A stretch of 6,760 bases of DNA from CAZEZY01 sp964516635 (GTDB lineage: Bacteria; Pseudomonadota; Gammaproteobacteria; Burkholderiales; Burkholderiaceae_C): contig CAZEZY010000129.1 in assembly GCA_964516635.1 (NCBI GenBank), positions 1-6,760 of the forward strand, read 5' to 3'. Shown piece by piece: positions 1 through 5,597 of the stretch; position 1 is the stretch's first letter; each line of letters begins with the position of its first letter. The position numbers and the translations under genes were made by a program. Below the pieces are notes generated by a model that ran no database searches, was not told the DNA's origin, and worked only from the letters and a program-made list of their open reading frames with translations.

Positions 1-15
1 GTGGTATTCGTACAT
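1..15 (-). CDS. trpB: Tryptophan synthase beta chain, first five codons only
   Basis: Only ATG plus four codons (MYEYH) lie in the window, reading leftward out of it. The beta chain condenses indole with serine to give tryptophan. The identification rests on two things: the residues resemble the M-x-x-Y-H/Q start common in proteobacterial TrpB, and trpB normally follows trpF in this gene order. The gap to the trpF stop is 41 bases, which suggests one transcript. No strong Shine-Dalgarno is visible; a GAGA lies about 10 bases before the ATG. The frame stays open upstream but holds no ATG, GTG or TTG before the trpF stop. The assignment is context-driven because five residues cannot identify a protein. 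Confidence 0.6.
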
Positions 16-56
16 GGAATGGCGTCTCGGTGAATCGTCAAGGAAGGGCGTGGGGC

Positions 57-725
57 TCAGCCGCGAGCCAGCGCGTCGTCGGCCTGGCGAACGGCGGCCA
101 CGAAGCGATCGATCAGTTCGGGGCTCTTGATGCCTTTGGCGCTTTCCACGCCCGAACTCACGTCAACCGCCCAGGGGCGCACGAGACGAATGCCATCGGT
201 CACATTTGCAGGTGTGAGTCCACCAGACAAAACGAGGCGAGCGCTGGCGTTTAGTAGCGGGTGTGACCAATTGAAGGCTGTCCAGTCGAAAGAGACACCG
301 CCGCCGCCATAGCCCTGAACGTGGGCGTCAAGCAGGATGGCCTGTGCAGCGGTGTGTTGTAAGGCGTATTTTAAAAGATCGAAGCGGTGTGCGCCATCGC
401 CAGTGGGCACGCGGGCCGCACGGATGTGGGGGCGACCGTGAGCCTGGCATGCTTCGGGCGATTCATCGCCATGAAACTGCAACACCGCCTGGGGCACGGC
501 CGCCAGCCCGGCCTGCACCTCCTGTGGCGTTGCATTGACAAACAGCAACACCGGCGTGACGAACGGGGGCAGCGAGCGGGCCAACTCCCCGGCCCTTTCG
601 GCGGTCACGGCGCGCGGGCTGGGTGGGTAGAGAACAAAACCGATCGCGTCGGCCCCGGCATGGACGGCATGTTGCACGTCTTCATCGCGCGTGAGGCCAC
701 AGATCTTGATACGGGTGCGGTGCAT
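57..725 (-). CDS. trpF: Phosphoribosylanthranilate isomerase TrpF
   Basis: Cytoplasmic enzyme of tryptophan synthesis that converts N-(5'-phosphoribosyl)anthranilate to CdRP by an Amadori rearrangement. The protein is 222 aa, normal for a monofunctional TrpF, and reads as one complete TIM barrel. Visible family signatures are KICGLT (residues 7-12, with Cys9 as the expected general base), GFVLYPPSPR (29-38), QFHGDE (83-88), LLDAHVQGYGGGG (131-143, with Asp133 as the expected general acid), LSGGL (166-170) and VDVSSGVE (187-194, phosphate binding). The start is the only ATG near KICG. A GAGGG directly abuts it, so Shine-Dalgarno spacing is poor, and coupling to truA (stop 21 bases upstream) may help initiation. 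It is transcribed in the order truA-trpF-trpB. Nothing in it looks damaged. Confidence 0.97.
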   Translation of the reverse strand: MHRTRIKICGLTRDEDVQHAVHAGADAIGFVLYPPSPRAVTAERAGELARSLPPFVTPVLLFVNATPQEVQAGLAAVPQAVLQFHGDESPEACQAHGRPHIRAARVPTGDGAHRFDLLKYALQHTAAQAILLDAHVQGYGGGGVSFDWTAFNWSHPLLNASARLVLSGGLTPANVTDGIRLVRPWAVDVSSGVESAKGIKSPELIDRFVAAVRQADDALARG

Positions 726-746
726 CCCTCGATTATGGCAATCCCG

Positions 747-1532
747 TCAGGGCAGCCAGTCGGTGCCAGGGACTTCGGCAGGCAGGCCCCAGTGGGTTTC
801 GTACACCGGTCCCAGGAAGTACAGGCCATCCGGCGCGAAGGTGGGGGCAGCCACCTCCCGGCTTCGAGCGTCTCGCACCTCGGCCATCCATTCGGGCGGG
901 CGCAGGCCCTGGCCCACCGCCATCAGGCAACCCATGAGGTTGCGGATCATGTGGTGCAAGAAGGCGTTGGCCTCGAAGTCGAAGCGCCAGTAGGCACCTC
1001 GGCGCCGGATGTCGATGCGGCGCAGGTGCTTGACGGGGGACAGCGCCTGGCATTGTGCGGCGCGGAACGAGCTGAAGTCGTGTTCGCCGATCAGCTGGCT
1101 CGCAGCGGTCTCCATGGCCGCCTGGTCGAGCGGGCGGAATACCCAGCCCACCCGGCCCACCTCGAAGCTGGGGCGCACCGGGGATTCGAGAAGCACGTAG
1201 GCATATCGCCGGGCGATGGCGCTGGCACGGGCGTGGAAGGTGGCCGGTACTTCATGCGCCCATTGAACGGCGATGTCACCAGGCAGATAGCGGTTGGTGC
1301 CGCGCACCCACGAGTTCATGGCGCGGACCACGTCGGTGTCGAAGTGCACCACCTGGCCCAGGCCGTGGACGCCGGCGTCCGTCCGGCCGGCACAGAACGT
1401 ACCCAGAGTGGGTACATTGGCAAACTGCGACAGCGCCCGTTCCAGATGGTCTTGCACCGTCTGGCCACTTGGCTGGCTTTGCCAGCCTTGGTAGGCACCA
1501 CCCTGGTAGCTGACGCCGAGCGCGATCCTCAA
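747..1532 (-). CDS. truA: tRNA pseudouridine(38-40) synthase TruA
   Basis: Isomerises uridines 38-40 in the anticodon stem-loop of many tRNAs to pseudouridine. From the TTG at 1532 the protein is 261 aa (E. coli TruA is 270). It shows GWQSQPSGQTVQ near the N terminus, the catalytic CAGRTDAGVHG motif (Asp52 in this numbering), FHARASAIARRYAY (the RRYxY motif near 108-112), the DFSSFRAAQCQ segment, and NAFLHHMIRNLMG followed by GLYFLGPVYE at the C terminus. Start choice: TTG (1532-1530) gives the usual MRIALGVSYQG N terminus and has AGG six bases upstream. A GTG at 1589 would add 19 residues, overlap the fimV end by 32 bases and has its AAGGA only two bases away. There is no ATG. With the TTG start the gene begins 25 bases after the fimV stop and ends 21 bases before trpF, which fits one operon. 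Confidence 0.95.
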   Translation of the reverse strand: MRIALGVSYQGGAYQGWQSQPSGQTVQDHLERALSQFANVPTLGTFCAGRTDAGVHGLGQVVHFDTDVVRAMNSWVRGTNRYLPGDIAVQWAHEVPATFHARASAIARRYAYVLLESPVRPSFEVGRVGWVFRPLDQAAMETAASQLIGEHDFSSFRAAQCQALSPVKHLRRIDIRRRGAYWRFDFEANAFLHHMIRNLMGCLMAVGQGLRPPEWMAEVRDARSREVAAPTFAPDGLYFLGPVYETHWGLPAEVPGTDWLP

Positions 1533-1557
1533 GACAGGCCTGTGTGACAGCGACGAC

Positions 1558-4008
1558 TCAGGGCAACTGGGCCAGGAACGCGCGGGCACGTTCCTTCAAC
1601 TCGCCCGTGGCTTCCTCTTCGACTTCTTCAGCCAGCGATCGGGCTCCATCATGGTCGCCAATGGCCTGGAACTCTTCAGCCAGCGACAGCTTGGTTTGGA
1701 GGGGGTCGTTGCCACCGAGGTTTTCGTCGAGTTCGAAGCCCGCCAGTGAATCGGCATCCATGCCCGCTGCATCGGGACTGGAGGGGGATTCGGTTGACGG
1801 TGACGCCACGGGTGCATCCAGATCCAGATCGAGGTCCAGAGACAGCGCTTTCACCTCACTGGGCAAGTCAGGGGTCGGCGTGGAGGATGCTGATGGCGCT
1901 GGAGATTCGATATCGGTCAGATCGAGGTCGAAGTCGAGCGTCGACTCCCCAGCCGAAGCGGTTTGCGCTGGAGCGGCGTTGTCAGGACTCTGATCGATCT
2001 CGAAGTCCATCTTGGTCACGGCTTCATTGGCAACCGTTTCCGGAGGACGGTTCAACTCAAGATCCGCTTCGGCAGCCTTCGAGGGGTTATCGGATTCAAG
2101 CAACCGGTCCAGTTCATCCGCTTCGTTCTGGCTGGCTGTGGCTTCGTTGTCAAAACGGAGGTCGATATCTGGCGGTTGTGTGCTGGGTCCTGATGAAGGA
2201 CTGGATTCGGCAGCGCCGAGGTAGAGCGGATTGTCGGGGTCGACACGCAACCCCATTTCACGCACCTGTTGCCAATCCGACCCCAAGCCCTGGGTCAGGT
2301 CATGCACATTCGCCGCCAGGGTGTTGAACAACAGAATGTCGTTGCGCTGCGCATAAATCTCGAGCAGCTTGAGGCGAACGGGCAGGCGATCCGGATGCAG
2401 CCGCATGGATTCAAGCAGGATTTCTTCGGCCTGCTTGTCGCGACCGTAGGCCAGGAACACATCGGCTTCTGCCACCGGGTCCACATCGCCGCCTGCATCC
2501 AGCTGGCTGGGCGAGTACATCATGGAAGATACGGGTGCACCCTCAGTGGTGTTGACCGTCTGGCCTTCCGCATTCTCGTAGGATTCGGAGTCGGGTTCCT
2601 GGGTCTGACTGGGGGCTTCCGATGTTTTGCGCTTGCGCCAACGCAGCAAACCGAGGAGGGCAAGCAAGGCGAAGACCCCGCCGCCTGCTGGCAAGGCAAG
2701 CGGATGACCGATCAGCGATTGAATCAGTGATCCGGATTCGACCGGGGCAAGTCCTTCAGGTGCGGCAACGGTTGCCGGTGCAGGCGCGGCTGTGGGCTCG
2801 GGAGCAGAGGGCGCAGCCGCTGGCGGTTCGGCTTCGACGGCCACGACGGGTTCTGGTGCCGGCGCGCTTGAGGCGGCCTCTGTGGCAGCCGAGGTGGTAG
2901 CGGCCTGCTTCAGTCGTTCCAGTTCCTGGAGGTTGCGGTTGAGTTCGCCGGCACGCTGCTCGGTGGCTTCCTGCTGTCGGGATTGGGCAATCTGGTCGGT
3001 TTCGGGTGCAGGTTTGCCCGCCTGAGCGAGGGTAAGCCGGTCCTGGGCCTGGGCGGCGGGTTGCTGGTCAGCCACCTCGGTCTGTACGGTTCCTTTGGCA
3101 CTTCGGGCTGCGGGCGGAGTCTCCTGCAGAGGCGCCATGCCAGCCAACCGCCGCCGGTACTCATTGAAGTCACGAATCTGAGCCTGAACAATTTGACGGG
3201 CTTCCTGATTCGGAATCTCGGCTGCAAGGCTCGCAGTAGGCACATCCAGAACCACACCGGCACGCAAACGGTTCACGTTGTTGTTGACGAAAGCCCCTGG
3301 GTTGGCGCGCAGCATGGCCACAAGCATCTGGTCTAGCGAGACGCCTGCTGGCAGCTGTTTGAGAGCGATCTCGCTGGCCGTATCGCCACGCCTGACTTCG
3401 ACGCGGTTGGTCCCTTGTGAGGTCGCTGGTGATGAGGGTGTGGGGCGAGAGACAGAAGGCATCGGCGGAGGCACCGGTGCAGACGGTCTGACTTCGGTGA
3501 TCACCGGTGCCGATGGAGTCGCTGGCAGCAGCGGTGCGGGTGCTGGTCGCAGGTTGGGTGGGTCAAACAGCATCGTGTAACCGCGAAGCAGTTGCCCATT
3601 CGCCCAGTTGGCTTGGATCACCAGATCGAGAAAAGGCTCAGTGACCAGCCGTTCACTGGTCAGTTGAATCACATAACGCCCATTCGGACGTGGCACCAGT
3701 TGGAAACGCAAATCGCTGAGCGACGGACTGAAGTTCATGCTTGCAGCACTGAAACGCTCAGGCGGTGCAACACCGATCTGGATAGAACTGGCTTCGCTGT
3801 CCGTGATACTTGATACATCGATTTCAGCGCGCAAAGGTTCACCAAGAAATGACTGAACCGTCAACTTTCCTAGGGTCAGCGCCCAGACATTGCCCGCCGC
3901 CAGGGCGGAGGTCACCGCAACGGCCATCGCAGCGGCACGAATCACGCGGATGGGGGGCAGCTGTCTGGTGGTGCCGGGTTGCGGGCCAAAGCTCTTCTTG
4001 TGTTGCAC
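1558..4008 (-). CDS. fimV: FimV-type pilus assembly / cell-pole hub protein
   Basis: In Pseudomonas, FimV is an inner-membrane peptidoglycan-binding protein needed for type IV pilus assembly, twitching and polar localisation. Numbering is from the GTG at 4008 (816 aa). A basic N terminus and hydrophobic segment (about 24-38) precede a likely cleavage after NVWA (43). The conserved FimV N-terminal domain runs from LTLGKLTV to MLFDPP (151). Next come a Pro/Ala-rich linker, a LysM-like domain (about 202-258, VRRGDTASEIA), a Gln/Glu-rich probable coiled coil (about 320-370) and a Pro/Ala-rich spacer. A short transmembrane segment (about 438-455) is followed by RWRKRK. The cytoplasmic part has a TPR-like block (about 511-555, VAEADVFLAYGRDKQAEEIL), an acidic linker with LDLDLDLD, and the FimV C-terminal domain (about 767-816). 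The GTG has AGAGG five bases upstream; an ATG at 4023 lacks a ribosome site. Domain order matches the family. Confidence 0.93.
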   Translation of the reverse strand: MQHKKSFGPQPGTTRQLPPIRVIRAAAMAVAVTSALAAGNVWALTLGKLTVQSFLGEPLRAEIDVSSITDSEASSIQIGVAPPERFSAASMNFSPSLSDLRFQLVPRPNGRYVIQLTSERLVTEPFLDLVIQANWANGQLLRGYTMLFDPPNLRPAPAPLLPATPSAPVITEVRPSAPVPPPMPSVSRPTPSSPATSQGTNRVEVRRGDTASEIALKQLPAGVSLDQMLVAMLRANPGAFVNNNVNRLRAGVVLDVPTASLAAEIPNQEARQIVQAQIRDFNEYRRRLAGMAPLQETPPAARSAKGTVQTEVADQQPAAQAQDRLTLAQAGKPAPETDQIAQSRQQEATEQRAGELNRNLQELERLKQAATTSAATEAASSAPAPEPVVAVEAEPPAAAPSAPEPTAAPAPATVAAPEGLAPVESGSLIQSLIGHPLALPAGGGVFALLALLGLLRWRKRKTSEAPSQTQEPDSESYENAEGQTVNTTEGAPVSSMMYSPSQLDAGGDVDPVAEADVFLAYGRDKQAEEILLESMRLHPDRLPVRLKLLEIYAQRNDILLFNTLAANVHDLTQGLGSDWQQVREMGLRVDPDNPLYLGAAESSPSSGPSTQPPDIDLRFDNEATASQNEADELDRLLESDNPSKAAEADLELNRPPETVANEAVTKMDFEIDQSPDNAAPAQTASAGESTLDFDLDLTDIESPAPSASSTPTPDLPSEVKALSLDLDLDLDAPVASPSTESPSSPDAAGMDADSLAGFELDENLGGNDPLQTKLSLAEEFQAIGDHDGARSLAEEVEEEATGELKERARAFLAQLP

Positions 4009-4038
4009 AGAGACCTCTACCATATTTATCGATATTTC

Positions 4039-4067
4039 ACCATAACATCAATAAGTCACGGTGACAA
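4039..4067 (-). promoter_or_regulatory. Candidate sigma-70 promoter of fimV (and truA-trpF-trpB)
   Basis: On the minus strand a TTGTCA (4067-4062, 5/6 to consensus) and a TATGGT (4044-4039, 4/6) are separated by 17 bases. Transcription would begin near 4032, about 24 bases before the GTG at 4008. That leaves room for the AGAGG ribosome site but puts the ATG at 4023 only about nine bases from the RNA end, which favours the GTG. Just upstream lies an inverted repeat (4078-4094) that could bind a regulator. This is a match by eye with no expression evidence. Confidence 0.4.
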
Positions 4068-4077
4068 GCTCAGAACC

Positions 4078-4094
4078 GCTTCATTGAAGGAAGC
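4078..4094. repeat. Small inverted repeat upstream of the fimV promoter
   Basis: GCTTC (4078-4082) and GAAGC (4090-4094) flank a 7-base centre. A nested CTTCA-T-TGAAG (4079-4089) also forms a near-perfect palindrome. It sits 10 bases upstream of the candidate -35 box. It could be an operator, but repeats this short also occur by chance and no regulator is suggested by the context. Confidence 0.22.
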
Positions 4095-4125
4095 CGCCTG
4101 TTTTCATGTCTGGCGCATCAGAAGT

Positions 4126-4141
4126 GTTGCCATGAGGCAAC
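4126..4141 (-). terminator. Short hairpin after asd, weak terminator candidate
   Basis: GTTGCC and GGCAAC form a perfect 6-base-pair stem with a 4-base loop, 32 bases downstream of the asd stop. No T-run follows on either strand, so it is not a convincing intrinsic terminator. It may stabilise the 3' end of an asd transcript or be incidental. The remainder of the asd-fimV gap (4024-4173) holds the fimV promoter candidate and nothing else I can name. Confidence 0.22.
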
Positions 4142-4173
4142 GCTTAATCAACGCCAGAATACCGAATATAACC

Positions 4174-5283
4174 TCAAGCGTCCAGCAAAATGCGCATCAT
4201 GCGACGCAGCGGTTCGGCTGCACCCCATAACAACTGGTCACCGATCACAAAAGCCGAAACGTATTCAGGACCCATGTTGAGTTTGCGCACACGGCCCACC
4301 CCCACCTCCAGCCCACCGGTGATGGCGGCTGGGGTGAGTTCCTTGACGGTGATGGCACGGTCGTTGGGTACCCACTTCACCCAGGGGTTGCCGCTCTTGA
4401 TGATGGACTCGATGGCTTCCAGCGGCAGGTCTTTCTTCAGCTTGAGCGTCAGTGCCAGGCTGTGACAGCGCATGGCGCCGATGCGCACGCACAGGCCGTC
4501 CACCGGAATGGTCTGCTCGGTGCCCAGGATCTTGTTCACCTCGGCCTGGCCTTTCCATTCTTCCTTGGACTGGCCGTTGGGCAGCTGCACGTCGATCCAG
4601 GGGATCAAGCCGCCGGCCAGCGGAGCGCCGAAGAACTCGGTCGGCACGTCTTCGCGGATCGTCCTGGCGACCTGGCGATCGATTTCGAGGATGGCCGATG
4701 CGGGTGTGGTCAGTTCATTGGCCACCGCCCCGTACACCACTCCCATGCCCTTGAGGAGTTCCCGCATGTGGTTGGCACCCCCGCCCGAGGCGGCCTGGTA
4801 AGTCATGGAGCTCACCCACTCCACCAGGCCATCGCGGAACAGACCGTTGAGTCCCATCAGCAGAATGGAATTGGTGCAGTTGCCACCGATCCAGTTCTTC
4901 CCACCCGCCGCCAGAGACTTGCGGATCAGGCCATCGTTGACCGGGTCCAGGATGATCACCGCATCGGATTCCATCCGCAGCGATGAAGCGGCGTCAATCC
5001 AGTGACCCTGCCAGCCAGAAGCACGCAGCTTCGGGAACACTTCCTTGGTGTACTCGCCGCCCTGACATGTGATGACAATGTCGCATTGGGCCAGCGCGGA
5101 GATGTCGTTCGCATCTTGCAGCGTCTGGTGAGACTTGGCCATGGACGGGGCTGCCCCGCCGGTATTGGATGTGGAAAAGAAAATGGGTTCGATGTGGTCG
5201 AAATCGCCCTCGGCGACCATGCGATCCATCAATACCGAGCCGACCATGCCGCGCCAGCCGACCAGACCTACCAACTTGCTCAT
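4174..5283 (-). CDS. asd: Aspartate-semialdehyde dehydrogenase
   Basis: Catalyses NADPH-dependent reduction of aspartyl phosphate to aspartate semialdehyde, the branch point to lysine/diaminopimelate, methionine, threonine and isoleucine. The 369-aa protein is full length (E. coli Asd is 367). Visible features are the N-terminal nucleotide-binding VGLVGWRGMVGSVLMDRM, the catalytic cysteine in GGNCTNS (Cys136), TYQAASGGGANHMRELL (Gln163), and VRIGAMRCHS with Arg267 and His274 at the E. coli positions. It resembles the Gram-negative (E. coli/Pseudomonas) Asd type rather than the Gram-positive one. The start is supported by AAAGGG (5297-5292) eight bases upstream of the ATG. It stands apart from its usual neighbour leuB because a divergent gene lies between them, and it therefore needs its own promoter. 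Its 200-base leader carries a predicted Thr/Ile attenuator. Nothing in the protein looks abnormal. Confidence 0.97.
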   Translation of the reverse strand: MSKLVGLVGWRGMVGSVLMDRMVAEGDFDHIEPIFFSTSNTGGAAPSMAKSHQTLQDANDISALAQCDIVITCQGGEYTKEVFPKLRASGWQGHWIDAASSLRMESDAVIILDPVNDGLIRKSLAAGGKNWIGGNCTNSILLMGLNGLFRDGLVEWVSSMTYQAASGGGANHMRELLKGMGVVYGAVANELTTPASAILEIDRQVARTIREDVPTEFFGAPLAGGLIPWIDVQLPNGQSKEEWKGQAEVNKILGTEQTIPVDGLCVRIGAMRCHSLALTLKLKKDLPLEAIESIIKSGNPWVKWVPNDRAITVKELTPAAITGGLEVGVGRVRKLNMGPEYVSAFVIGDQLLWGAAEPLRRMMRILLDA

Positions 5284-5291
5284 TTCAAATG

Positions 5292-5297
5292 CCCTTT
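5292..5297 (-). promoter_or_regulatory. asd ribosome binding site
   Basis: AAAGGG on the minus strand lies eight bases before the asd ATG. It begins 15 bases after the attenuator terminator stem (5347-5315), just past the U-tract. It is outside both alternative hairpins, so control there should act on transcription rather than by hiding this site. Confidence 0.6.
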
Positions 5298-5303
5298 CAA
5301 GTC

Positions 5304-5347
5304 AAACAAAAAGTCCAGACCAGACCTGTTTGCCCCGGCTCGTCTAG
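5304..5347 (-). terminator. Attenuator terminator in the asd leader (arms 3:4)
   Basis: Reading the minus strand, CTAGACGAGCC (5347-5337) can pair with GGTCTGGTCTGG (5326-5315) around a 10-base loop. The pairs are C-G, T.G, A-T, G-C, A-T and C-G, then a G/G mismatch, A-T and G-C, then a bulged T, and two C-G at the loop. The stem is followed by AC and then TTTTTGTTT (5312-5304). Stem plus U-tract in this orientation make a plausible intrinsic terminator, moderate in strength because of the mismatch and bulge. Its left arm overlaps the right arm of the antiterminator, so only one of the two can form. Folding energy was not calculated. Confidence 0.55.
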
Positions 5348-5377
5348 GCCAGGGAGGGCGCACGACGATACCGGAGC
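5332..5377 (-). ncRNA. Antiterminator hairpin in the asd leader (arms 2:3)
   Basis: GCTCCGGTATCGTC (5377-5364) pairs with GACGAGCCGGGGC (5344-5332). This gives seven pairs (GCTCCGG with CCGGGGC, one of them T.G), a T.G pair, one bulged A, then five pairs (TCGTC with GACGA). That is 13 pairs, 11 of them Watson-Crick, around a 19-base loop. The right arm uses GACGAGCC, which is the left arm of the terminator, plus part of the terminator loop, so forming this hairpin prevents termination. The left arm begins four bases after the stop codon of the Thr/Ile leader peptide. A ribosome at that stop would cover it, while a ribosome stalled on the Thr codons would leave it free. Confidence 0.55.
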
Positions 5378-5403
5378 GTGATCAGCTCTTAATGATGGTC
5401 GTG
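5361..5403 (-). ncRNA. Upstream pairing overlapping the Thr/Ile codons (arms 1:2)
   Basis: CACGAC (5403-5398), inside the run of Thr codons, is complementary to GTCGTG (5366-5361). After one C/C mismatch two further A-T pairs can form (5396-5395 with 5369-5368). The loop contains a smaller GAGC/GCTC hairpin (5388-5385 with 5377-5374). This structure uses part of the left arm of the antiterminator, the role of the 1:2 hairpin in classical attenuators. It is the weakest of the three helices and could be incidental. Confidence 0.4.
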
Positions 5404-5486
5404 GTTTGGGTGGTGATTGCGCGCGCATCCACACTGGCCAGTGAGGCAGCGGTGGTGTTCAGAGGGAACGGGATAGCGGCAAACAT
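5382..5486 (-). CDS. Thr/Ile-rich leader peptide of asd (34 aa)
   Basis: A minus-strand frame starts at ATG 5486 and stops at TGA 5384-5382, 98 bases before asd. Its last eleven residues are ITTQTTTIIKS (codons ATC ACC ACC CAA ACC ACG ACC ATC ATT AAG AGC), with five Thr and three Ile. Across the whole peptide there are seven Thr and four Ile in 34. This recalls the thrABC leader of enteric bacteria, where scarce Thr- or Ile-tRNA stalls the ribosome. Thr and Ile are both made from the product of Asd. The codon run overlaps helix arm 1, and the stop lies just before arm 2. The true start is uncertain: the ATG has CAGG directly against it and lies near the predicted RNA 5' end, so it could be leaderless. 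A GTG at 5432 would give a 16-aa peptide with the same Thr/Ile tail. No homologue search was possible. Confidence 0.55.
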   Translation of the reverse strand: MFAAIPFPLNTTAASLASVDARAITTQTTTIIKS

Positions 5487-5492
5487 CCTGCG

Positions 5493-5498
5493 ATTGTA
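5493..5498 (-). promoter_or_regulatory. Candidate -10 box for the asd leader transcript
   Basis: TACAAT on the minus strand (5/6 to TATAAT) lies six bases before the leader ATG. Transcription would start at or very close to that ATG and give an asd leader of about 200 bases. No good -35 box is seen 16-18 bases upstream, so the promoter is either activator-dependent or wrongly placed. asd needs a promoter in this gap because the gene before it is on the opposite strand. Confidence 0.35.
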
Positions 5499-5520
5499 GC
5501 GGATCGAATCCTATGCGATG

Positions 5521-5547
5521 CTGACAGTTTGTCTGTAGCCCTATACT
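5521..5547 (+). promoter_or_regulatory. Candidate promoter of the MBL-fold gene
   Basis: CTGACA (5521-5526, 5/6) and TATACT (5542-5547, 5/6) are both good boxes, but the 15-base spacer is short for sigma-70. If used, transcription would begin near 5554, about 44 bases before the ATG and inside a palindrome. It lies 20-50 bases from the divergent asd promoter candidate, so the two could interfere. Confidence 0.28.
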
Positions 5548-5553
5548 TTCTTT

Positions 5554-5573
5554 GGACCGGTCCTTCCAGAAGG
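5554..5573. repeat. Adjacent palindromes in the MBL-gene 5' leader
   Basis: GGACCGGTCC (5554-5563) is a perfect 10-base palindrome. It overlaps by two bases CCTTC-CA-GAAGG (5562-5573), a second inverted repeat. They lie at or just after the predicted start of transcription and 24 bases before the gene. They could be a repressor site; as RNA, the loops are too small for stable hairpins. Confidence 0.25.
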
Positions 5574-5597
5574 TAACGGTGTTCATCAGGAGGCATC

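Noticed and set aside
387..1547. A 386-codon plus-strand open frame opposite trpF and truA.
   Set aside because: It is antisense to two well-supported genes, shows no family motifs, and is the kind of long empty frame common in GC-rich DNA.
4462..4986. Plus-strand open frames opposite asd, including a 174-codon one.
   Set aside because: They lie entirely opposite the conserved asd reading frame and carry no recognisable motif or ribosome site.
5418..5443. TGCGCGCGCA (5418-5427) and the perfect palindrome CACTGGCCAGTG (5432-5443).
   Set aside because: Both fall inside the leader peptide frame. Their loops are too small for RNA hairpins and no operator role is suggested, so they are not counted as separate sites.
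5284..5500. A lysine riboswitch in front of asd.
   Set aside because: The leader is short and has no multi-helix junction or recognisable L-box core by eye. The features seen are explained by peptide-coupled attenuation.
5389..5586. A 65-codon minus-strand frame ending in HHPNHDHH, which could look like a histidine leader peptide upstream of asd.
   Set aside because: It is the same run of ACC/ACG codons read in another frame (CAC). The downstream gene is asd, not a histidine gene, and its start lies well upstream of the promoter candidate. The Thr/Ile frame fits the gene and the hairpin positions better.
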